Source of the DNA: AC-32 sp035473395
GTDB taxonomy: Bacteria; Actinomycetota; Thermoleophilia; Gaiellales; Gaiellaceae
Assembly (NCBI GenBank): GCA_035473395.1
Contig: DATIOF010000026.1
Span: forward strand, 1-30,959
DNA length: 30,959 nt
Reading direction: 5' to 3'
Below are positions 22,133-28,486 of this stretch, piece by piece; positions within the stretch are counted from its first letter, which is position 1, and each line of letters opens with the position of its first letter. The notes under the pieces are model-generated. The model saw nothing but the letters and a program-made list of their open reading frames with translations. It was not told where the DNA came from and ran no database searches. A program made the position numbers and the translations under genes.

Positions 22133-22139
22133 CCAGGGG

Positions 22140-22955
22140 ATGAGCACTCTGGAGAAATCGGAGCTGATCATGATCGGCCGCTTCGCCCGAATCACGGGGC
22201 TGACGGTCAAGGCGCTCCGCTACTACGACGAGGTGGGCTTGCTCCGCCCGGCTGCGGTCGACTCGGAGACCGGCTATCGCTCCTACTCGAGCCGGCAGGT
22301 CAGGCGCGCCGAGCGGATCCGCATGTTGCGGCGGCTCGAGCTGCCGCTCGACGATGTGGCCACCCTGCTCGAGGCCGACGATCCCGCGCTGATCCACCGC
22401 GTGCTGGTCGACCACCAGCGCCGCACCGCGATCCGCTCGGCCGAGCTGAAGGTCGTCCTCCAGGGGCTCCAACCGCTGATCGACGGAAAGGAATCGGTGA
22501 TGGACACACCTGTGGAGACGATCGACCACCGGCGCCTCGGCGTCGACCTCTTCAACAAGGCCTGGACGCTGATGGAGAAGGACGACCGCACCGAGGCCGA
22601 GGACGACGAGCTCGTGCACTGCGCGCACGCGTCCGCCTACCACTGGATGCACGTGGGCACGCCGGCGAACCGGGCGCGCAGCGAATGGCAGTGCTCGCGG
22701 ATGTACACGGTGCTCGGCCGGGCCGAGCCCGCGTTGCACCATGCTCGCCGCTGTCTCGAGATCTGCGAGGCGAGCCCGGAGGCACTCGAGGACTGGGACC
22801 TGCCGTACGCGTACGAGGCGCTGGCTCGGGCGCACCGGCTGGCCGGCGGCCAGGCGGAGGCTCGCACCCACGAAGAGCGAGCCCGCGAGCTCGGCGGGCG
22901 AATCGAGGACGCGGAGGACCGCCGGCTGCTGGAGGCCGACCTGGCGACGCTCTAG
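22140..22955 (+). CDS. MerR family transcriptional regulator with C-terminal helical repeat domain
   Basis: A 271-residue regulator. The MerR DNA-binding domain covers about residues 11-80, with MIGRFARITGLTVKALRYYD, LLRPAAVDSETGYRSYS and the wing. A helix of 20-30 residues should make the dimer coiled coil. The C-terminal part (about 130-265) is helical and TPR-like (SRMYTVLGRAEPALHHARR, DLPYAYEALARAHRLAGGQA), which may bind a ligand or protein. The ATG at 22140 follows the -10 by seven bases. The ATG at 22170 has a Shine-Dalgarno GGAG six bases upstream and is a real alternative; the ATG at 22128 is in the -10 box. It converges on the M16 protease gene with a shared CTAG. Ligand unknown. 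Confidence 0.88.
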   Translation: MSTLEKSELIMIGRFARITGLTVKALRYYDEVGLLRPAAVDSETGYRSYSSRQVRRAERIRMLRRLELPLDDVATLLEADDPALIHRVLVDHQRRTAIRSAELKVVLQGLQPLIDGKESVMDTPVETIDHRRLGVDLFNKAWTLMEKDDRTEAEDDELVHCAHASAYHWMHVGTPANRARSEWQCSRMYTVLGRAEPALHHARRCLEICEASPEALEDWDLPYAYEALARAHRLAGGQAEARTHEERARELGGRIEDAEDRRLLEADLATL

Positions 22956-24226
22956 GTCGACGCGAGCAGCTGCTCGAACGGCGCAGCGTCTTCGAACGGC
23001 CCGATCAGCGCGAGGTTGATGCCGGCGTCGGCGATCACGTCCTGCGCGACGCGCTGAACGTCCTCGGCGGTGACCGCGTCGAGGCCGGCCGTGATCTCCT
23101 CCGGCTCGACCGCCTTGCCCTCGAGCACTTCGCGGCTGAGCCCGAACATCGTCATCCCCTGCGGGTTCTCGAGCCGGAGCACGAAGCGTCCCTTGGCGAG
23201 CGCGCGTGCCTTCTCGAGCTCTTCGGCGGGAACCGCCTCGTCGGCGACCTTCCGGAACTCGCGCACGATCGTCTCGACCGCCTCGTCGGCGCGGTTGATG
23301 TCGACGCCGGCCTGCGAGTAGAGCGAGCCGGCGTCGGTGTAGCTCTGGTTGTGGGCAAAGACGTAGTAGGCGAGCCCGCGCCGCTCGCGCACCTCGGTGA
23401 AGAGCCGTGAGGACATCCCGGTGCCGAGCACGGTCGAGAGCAGCTGCAGCGCATAGCGGTCCGGATGGTCGAGCGGGTAGCTTCGGGCGCCGAGGCAGAG
23501 GTGCGCCTGGTCGGACTCCTTGTGGTGGATGGTCACGTGCGGCACCGAGTCGCGCTCGACCTCGACCGGCGCCGCCGCTCCGGTCTGCTGCGGCTCGAGG
23601 TCGCCGAGCAGCTTCTGCACCGTTTCGAGCGGGTCGCCGTCGAGCTTGCCGCCGAGCCCGACGACCATGCGCTCGGGTTTGTACCAGCGGTCGACGTAGC
23701 CGAGGAACGTGTCGCGATTTGCCGCGCGCACCGTCTCCTTCTTGCCGATGATGTCCCAGCCGAGCGGCTGCTCGCCGTAGAGAAGCTGGTCGTAGACGCC
23801 GCCGATGAAGTCGCGCGGCGTGTCGTAGTACATGTTCATCTCCTCGACGATCACGCCCTTCTCGCGCTCGATCTCCTCGCTCTCGAACTTCGAGTTGCGG
23901 AGCATGTCGACCAACACATCGAGCGCCCGGTCACGGTACTCGGCCGCGCACTTGACGTAGTAGCCCGTGTACTCCTTGCTCGTGAAGGCGTTGAACTCGC
24001 CGCCGAGCCCGTCGACCTCCATCCCGATCTCGCGAGCGGTCGGCCGGCGCTGCGTCCCCTTGAAGAACATGTGCTCGGCGAAGTGGGCGATCCCGTTCGT
24101 GTCGGCCGTCTCGTACCTCGAGCCGGCCGCGAGCATGATCATGCAGGTGACCGACTGCACCGACGGCATATCGGCGGTCAGCACGCGCAGGCCGTTGTCG
24201 AGCGTGTGGCGCTCGAAGACGCTCAT
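22952..24226 (-). CDS. M16 family zinc protease (processing-peptidase-like)
   Basis: A 424-residue M16 peptidase. The inverted zinc motif HFAEH (His48, Glu51, His52) and the third ligand Glu128 in EKGVIVEEM are present, with 76 residues between, as in active members. The second, non-catalytic half includes GTGMSSRLFTEVRERRGLAY. No signal peptide is seen, so it is probably cytoplasmic. In many actinobacteria a related gene lies after polyribonucleotide phosphorylase, but not here. The ATG at 24226 overlaps the thioesterase stop (ATGA, 24223-24226). Its TAG overlaps the MerR TAG. Confidence 0.92.
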   Translation of the reverse strand: MSVFERHTLDNGLRVLTADMPSVQSVTCMIMLAAGSRYETADTNGIAHFAEHMFFKGTQRRPTAREIGMEVDGLGGEFNAFTSKEYTGYYVKCAAEYRDRALDVLVDMLRNSKFESEEIEREKGVIVEEMNMYYDTPRDFIGGVYDQLLYGEQPLGWDIIGKKETVRAANRDTFLGYVDRWYKPERMVVGLGGKLDGDPLETVQKLLGDLEPQQTGAAAPVEVERDSVPHVTIHHKESDQAHLCLGARSYPLDHPDRYALQLLSTVLGTGMSSRLFTEVRERRGLAYYVFAHNQSYTDAGSLYSQAGVDINRADEAVETIVREFRKVADEAVPAEELEKARALAKGRFVLRLENPQGMTMFGLSREVLEGKAVEPEEITAGLDAVTAEDVQRVAQDVIADAGINLALIGPFEDAAPFEQLLAST

Positions 24227-24603
24227 GCGGCCAGCTTCTCGCGCCAAGCGGCCGGGATCTCAACCGGCCGGTGCTGCTCGTAGTCGTAGGTGACGAGCAC
24301 GGTCTTCGCCTCGGCGACGAGGGTGTCGCCGACGCGTAGCTCGTGCTCGAGGTCGAAGCTCTTCTCGCCGAAGCGGCTGACGCGGACGCTGACCTCGACC
24401 TCGTCGCCGAAGCGGACGGGCGCGCGGAAGTCGATCTCGACGCGCGCGACGATGATCGCCAGGTCCTCGAGGGTCTGCACCGCGCCGAGATGCTGCAGGA
24501 AGGCGGCGCGCGCCGACTCGATGTAGGTCAGAAAGACCGCGTTGTTGACGTGGCCCATCGGGTCGAGGTCGCGGAAGCGGACGGCTTCTCGGTGCACGAA
24601 CAT
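24223..24603 (-). CDS. Acyl-CoA thioesterase (hotdog fold, 4HBT/YbgC-like)
   Basis: A 126-residue hotdog-fold protein. FRDLDPMGHVNNAVFLTYIE (residues 10-29) is the active-site signature, with Asp14 as the catalytic acid, and VARVEIDFRAPVRFGDEVEV is the central strand pair. It should hydrolyse an acyl-CoA thioester; substrate unknown. The ATG at 24603 has TAGCAT seven bases upstream and is predicted leaderless. Its start codon is only 25 bases from that of the divergent SIS gene. The M16 protease gene is coupled downstream. Confidence 0.9.
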   Translation of the reverse strand: MFVHREAVRFRDLDPMGHVNNAVFLTYIESARAAFLQHLGAVQTLEDLAIIVARVEIDFRAPVRFGDEVEVSVRVSRFGEKSFDLEHELRVGDTLVAEAKTVLVTYDYEQHRPVEIPAAWREKLAA

Positions 24604-24610
24604 CGCCGCG

Positions 24611-24620
24611 ATGCTAGATG
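24611..24620. promoter_or_regulatory. Overlapping -10 boxes of divergent leaderless genes
   Basis: TAGCAT on the minus strand (24616 to 24611) lies seven bases before the thioesterase ATG at 24603. On the plus strand TAGATG (24615-24620) lies eight bases before the SIS gene ATG at 24629. The two boxes share 24615-24616, so polymerase can probably occupy only one direction at a time. Confidence 0.5.
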
Positions 24621-24628
24621 CTCCGCAC

Positions 24629-25486
24629 ATGGCGGGGGAAGAGACGAGGCGCGCGATCTTCGCGCAACCCGACTGGCTACGCGGGGTGCCGACCGATCGG
24701 CGGCTGCCGGAAGGGCGAGTGCTCCACACGGGCTGCGGCACGTCTTTCCACGCGGCGCAGACCGGCGGCTGGGCCGAGCAGGCGCTCGAGCTCGTGTTGC
24801 GGCCGCGCGAGGCCGACGCGCTGGTCGTGGTCAGCCACGAGGGCGACACGGAGCTCTCGCTCGAGGCCGCGCGCGCCTTTGACGGCCCGGTCTGGCTCGT
24901 CACCGGCAAGCCCGACAGCCCGCTCGGCGAGCTCGCGGACGAGGTGGTCGTCGCGACGCCGGAGGTCGAGAAGAGCTGGTGCCACACCGCGAGCTACACG
25001 TGCGCGGTGGCGACGATCGCGGCGCTGCACGGCGAAGACGTCGGCGGTCTGCCGGGCCTCGTCGAGCGGGCGCTCGAGCAGCGCGAGCACGTCAGCTCCC
25101 ACGAGCGCATCCTCGTCGCCGGCGCCGGACGCGACTGGCCGACGGCGCAGGAGGCGGTGCTGAAGCTGCGCGAGGGCGCCTGGATCGCGGCTGAGGCATA
25201 CGAGACGGAGCAGCTCCTGCACGGGCATCTCGCGGCGGTGGACGAACGCGTGCGCGCCTTCGTGCTCGAGGGCGAGGGGCGTGCCGCCGAGCGCGCGGCC
25301 GGCGCGGCGGCGGGGTTGCGAGAGCTCGGCTGCGAGACGACACTTGTGCCCACCGTGCACCCGGTCGTCGACATCGTCCGCTTCCAGCTGCTGACGCTCG
25401 ACCTCGCCGAGGCCCGAGGCATCGACCCCGACCCGATCCACCGCGACGACTCGCGCTGGGCGCGAGCGGCGGAGGTCTCAAAGTGA
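24629..25486 (+). CDS. SIS-domain protein, GlmS isomerase-like without glutaminase
   Basis: A 285-residue protein with two SIS domains (about residues 25-145 and 155-275). GCGTSFHAAQTGG (35-47) is the sugar-phosphate loop and AVLKLREGAWIAAEAYETEQ with LLHGHLAA matches the isomerase end of GlmS. The amidotransferase half of GlmS is absent. It could be a sugar-phosphate isomerase or deaminase, as in the AgaS and FrlB families. The ATG at 24629 is preferred to the one at 24611, which lies in the predicted promoter. It ends six bases before the convergent epimerase gene. Substrate unknown. Confidence 0.85.
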   Translation: MAGEETRRAIFAQPDWLRGVPTDRRLPEGRVLHTGCGTSFHAAQTGGWAEQALELVLRPREADALVVVSHEGDTELSLEAARAFDGPVWLVTGKPDSPLGELADEVVVATPEVEKSWCHTASYTCAVATIAALHGEDVGGLPGLVERALEQREHVSSHERILVAGAGRDWPTAQEAVLKLREGAWIAAEAYETEQLLHGHLAAVDERVRAFVLEGEGRAAERAAGAAAGLRELGCETTLVPTVHPVVDIVRFQLLTLDLAEARGIDPDPIHRDDSRWARAAEVSK

Positions 25487-25492
25487 GCGGAA

Positions 25493-26458
25493 TCAAGTAG
25501 CGGCGGCGAGCAGTTCGGCCTCACGCTCGGGCGTCAGGCCAACCCCGTCGACGATGGCCGCGTGCTCGAGCGTGTCGCGCACCGTCTCCTCGAGCGGACG
25601 GAAGGTGAGGCCGGCCTCGAGCGCTCGGGAAACGTCAGTGTCGAGCATCCCGGCGAACTGCGGGTCGGTCAGCCAGAGCGGCAGCTCCATCCACTCGCCG
25701 ACCTCGTGCTCGACGAGTAGCGCGTCGGGAACGTAGGCGAGTGTCGCATCGCTGCCGGTCACCTGGCGGGACGCTGTCAGCACGTCTTCGAACGGCAGGC
25801 CGGGGTGCGTGGCGTTGAAGGTGCCGCCGGTGCGCCGCTCGGCGAGGTCGACCAGCCAGGAGCCGAGATCGCGGACGTCGATGAACTGCACCTGCCGCTC
25901 GGGCGGAGCAGGCGCGACGACCTCCCCGCCGCGCGCCACGCGGTGCGGCCAGTAGGTGAACCGGCCGCTGGGGTCGTGCGCGCCGACGATCAGGCCGGGC
26001 CGAACCACCACCGTGCGGTCACCGTAGGTCTCGCGCACCGCTTCCTCGCAGAGCGCCTTCAGCGGGCCGTAGTTCGAGAAGTCCTCGGTCAGCGCGTCGG
26101 GGGGCAGGTCGCCGAGCGCGGCCGTGGGAGCAGACTCGTCGTTGCGCCGCCCCTGATCGGCGTACACGGAGACGCTGGAGACGAAGGCGTAGTGCCCGGT
26201 CGCGTCTCGCAGCGCCTCGGCGGAGGCCTGCACCACCGCGGGGAGGTAGCCGGCGGTGTCGAGCACGGAGTCCCACTCGCGGCCATCGAGGGCGCTCAGG
26301 TCTTGCGTGCGGTCGCCCCGCACCTGCTCGGCTTCCGGAAAGAGCTCCGGGTTCGTCTCGCCGCGGTTGAAGAGCGTCACCTCGTGCCCGCGCGCGAGCG
26401 CAGCTTCGACCGCCGCGCGGCCGAGGAACTTCGTTCCGCCGAGGACGAGCAGCCTCAC
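25493..26458 (-). CDS. NAD-dependent epimerase/dehydratase (extended SDR)
   Basis: A 321-residue Rossmann protein. The dinucleotide loop is VLGGTKFLG (residues 5-13), VSSVSVYADQ (93-102) holds the catalytic Ser, and Tyr130-x3-Lys134 (NYGPLK) is the active-site pair. It resembles a group of actinobacterial and chloroplast reductases/epimerases beginning MxxLVLGGTxFLG. Substrate unknown. The GTG at 26458 overlaps the upstream desulfurase stop (GTGA, 26455-26458), so the two are coupled. Confidence 0.88.
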   Translation of the reverse strand: MRLLVLGGTKFLGRAAVEAALARGHEVTLFNRGETNPELFPEAEQVRGDRTQDLSALDGREWDSVLDTAGYLPAVVQASAEALRDATGHYAFVSSVSVYADQGRRNDESAPTAALGDLPPDALTEDFSNYGPLKALCEEAVRETYGDRTVVVRPGLIVGAHDPSGRFTYWPHRVARGGEVVAPAPPERQVQFIDVRDLGSWLVDLAERRTGGTFNATHPGLPFEDVLTASRQVTGSDATLAYVPDALLVEHEVGEWMELPLWLTDPQFAGMLDTDVSRALEAGLTFRPLEETVRDTLEHAAIVDGVGLTPEREAELLAAAT

Positions 26459-27615
26459 AGCGAGGCGAGCTCGGCCAGCAGCCGGTCGACCTCCTCGGCC
26501 GTGTTGTAGTGGAGCATCCCGGCGCGCACGGCGCCTTCGGGGAGCCCGAGCCGGTCCATCACCTCGACCGCGTAGTAGTTCCCTCGCCAGACCGCGAGGC
26601 CGCGCTCGCCGAGCCGGGTCGCGGCGTCGAGGGGCGAGAGCCCGTCGACGTTGAAGCAGAAGGTCGGCACGCGGCCTTCCATCGTCGGCAGGCCGTAGAG
26701 CGTGCAGCTCTCCGGCAGTCCGGCCAGGAAGCGGTCGCCGAGCTCGCGCTCGTGGGCGACGATCGCTTCGAACCCGATCGAGTGGAGGTAGCGCACCGCG
26801 GCGACGAAGCCGGCGAGGAGCTCGTGCGCGAGCGTGCCCGTCTCGAACCTGTGCCCGAGCGGCGTCTCGGCGGCCGGTCGCACCTTGTACGGGCGCCAGC
26901 GCTCGAGCAGCTCCGCCCGCGCGAAGGCGAGCCCGAGGTGCGGGCCGAAGTACTTGTACGGCGAGCAGATCAGCACGTCGGCCCCGACAGCCGCGACGTC
27001 GATGGGCCCATGCGGTGCGTAGTGCACCGCGTCGACCCAGGCGAGCGCGCCGGCCGAATGGGCCAGCTCGGCGACGCGAGCGACGTCGACGAGCGTGCCG
27101 ACCGCGTTGGAGGCCCAGGGGAAGGCGACCACGCGCGTCCGGTCGGAAAGCTGTGCCTCGAGGTCGGCGAGGTCGAGGCTCGTGTCGTCGCGGATCGCGG
27201 CCACGCGCACCTTCAGGTCGAGGTCACGCGCGAGCTCGAGCCAGGGCGACACGTTGCCGTCGTGGTCGAGCTGCGTGACAACGATCTCGTCGCCGGCCTT
27301 CAGCTCGCGACCGACCGTGCGCGAGAGCGCGAAGTTGAGCGTCGTCATGTTCGCGCCGAAGACGACCTCCTCCACCGAGCAGCCGAGGAACTCGCCGCCG
27401 GCCTGGCGCGCGTCGTCGACGAGCGCCTCGGTCCTGCGGCTCGTCGAATAGGGCCCGCTGACGTTCGCGTTCGAGGTGCGGAGGTAGTCCGCGATCGTCT
27501 CGATCACCTCGTCCGGCACCTGCGAGCCGCCGGGCCCGTCGAAGAAGACGAGCTCGTTCTCGAGGGCCGAGAACCGGGCTCGTACTGCCGCGACGTCGAG
27601 AGCCATCGCGCTCAC
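26455..27615 (-). CDS. Cysteine desulfurase-like PLP enzyme (class V aminotransferase fold)
   Basis: A 386-residue PLP enzyme. Lys221 in DVLICSPYKYFGPHLG should bind PLP, Asp195 in WVDAVHYAPHG contacts its ring nitrogen, and His118 in QLDHDGNVSPW stacks over it. FFDGPGGSQVPDEVIETIA at the start is typical of the VC1184-like subfamily, which differs from IscS/SufS. No clear catalytic Cys loop is seen, so desulfurase activity is uncertain. The GTG at 27615 was preferred because TACCGT lies exactly seven bases upstream; the ATG at 27606 gives a protein three residues shorter. It is coupled to the epimerase gene. Confidence 0.85.
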   Translation of the reverse strand: MSAMALDVAAVRARFSALENELVFFDGPGGSQVPDEVIETIADYLRTSNANVSGPYSTSRRTEALVDDARQAGGEFLGCSVEEVVFGANMTTLNFALSRTVGRELKAGDEIVVTQLDHDGNVSPWLELARDLDLKVRVAAIRDDTSLDLADLEAQLSDRTRVVAFPWASNAVGTLVDVARVAELAHSAGALAWVDAVHYAPHGPIDVAAVGADVLICSPYKYFGPHLGLAFARAELLERWRPYKVRPAAETPLGHRFETGTLAHELLAGFVAAVRYLHSIGFEAIVAHERELGDRFLAGLPESCTLYGLPTMEGRVPTFCFNVDGLSPLDAATRLGERGLAVWRGNYYAVEVMDRLGLPEGAVRAGMLHYNTAEEVDRLLAELASL

Positions 27616-27622
27616 CCGACGG

Positions 27623-27658
27623 ACGGTATCCGAAGAACCGTTGCTAGTTGGTACCGTC
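27623..27658. promoter_or_regulatory. Divergent promoters with inverted TACCGTC boxes
   Basis: GACGGTA (27622-27628) and TACCGTC (27652-27658) are a 7-bp inverted repeat. The left copy read on the minus strand is TACCGT, seven bases before the GTG of the desulfurase-like gene. The right copy can be the -10 box of the ABC operon, giving a leader of about 50 bases. The symmetry may also serve as an operator. Confidence 0.45.
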
Positions 27659-27712
27659 GGTGAGAGACTTGAGGCCGGCCAGAGTTGGGGGGACAACATC
27701 GAGGGGAAAAGC

Positions 27713-28486
27713 ATGGAAGCCGCCGCAGTACCAGCCGTGGACGTAGCCGAACGGGCGCCAGGCGCAGTCGTCGCTGCCAAGGACGTCACCCGCCGTTACG
27801 GCGAGGGTGACACGGCGGTCGACGCGCTGCGCGGCGTCTCACTCGAGGTTCAGAAGGGCAAGCTGACCGCCGTCATGGGCCCCTCGGGCTCGGGCAAGTC
27901 GACCCTGATGCACATCCTGGCCGCGCTCGACCGGCCGACGAGCGGCGAGGTGTGGATCGCCGGCACGAAGCTGGGCCAGCTCAGCGACAACGAGATCACG
28001 AAGCTGCGGCGCGAGCACATCGGCTTCGTCTTCCAGTTCTTCAACCTGCTGCCGATGCTGAGCGCCGAGGAGAACGTCGTCCTCCCGCTGACGATCGCGG
28101 GCGAGAAGCCCGAGAAGGCGTGGCGCGAGGAGCTGCTGAAGACCGTCGGGCTCGCTGATCGCCGCGACCACCGGCCGGCCGAGCTCTCGGGCGGCCAGCA
28201 GCAGCGCGTCGCGATCGCCCGCGCGCTGATCTCGCGGCCGACCGTGGTCTTCGCCGACGAGCCGACGGGCAACCTCGACTCCAAGACCGGAGCCGAGATC
28301 CTCGAGCTCCTGCGCGGCTCGGTCGAGCGGCTCGGCCAGACGACCGTGATGGTCACGCACGACCCGTACGCCGCCGCCATCGCGGACCGGATCCTGTTCC
28401 TCGCCGACGGCGAGATCGTTCGGGACATGCCGAACGCCGAGGCCAGCGCGGTGATCGCGGCGCTCGACGAGATCACGCAGAGCTGA
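27713..28486 (+). CDS. ABC transporter ATP-binding protein (MacB/LolD type)
   Basis: A 257-residue ATPase. Walker A is MGPSGSGKST, the Q-loop lies in FVFQFFNLLP, the signature is LSGGQQQRVAIARAL, Walker B is VVFADEPTGNLDS and the switch His is in VMVTHD. This is the MacB/LolD/FtsE-like class, which works with FtsX-type permeases on lipoproteins, peptides or drugs in or out of the membrane. About 35 residues precede the domain. The ATG at 27713 has a Shine-Dalgarno GAGGGG six bases upstream, unlike many neighbours, and a leader. The stop overlaps the permease start by one base (TGATG). Confidence 0.94.
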   Translation: MEAAAVPAVDVAERAPGAVVAAKDVTRRYGEGDTAVDALRGVSLEVQKGKLTAVMGPSGSGKSTLMHILAALDRPTSGEVWIAGTKLGQLSDNEITKLRREHIGFVFQFFNLLPMLSAEENVVLPLTIAGEKPEKAWREELLKTVGLADRRDHRPAELSGGQQQRVAIARALISRPTVVFADEPTGNLDSKTGAEILELLRGSVERLGQTTVMVTHDPYAAAIADRILFLADGEIVRDMPNAEASAVIAALDEITQS

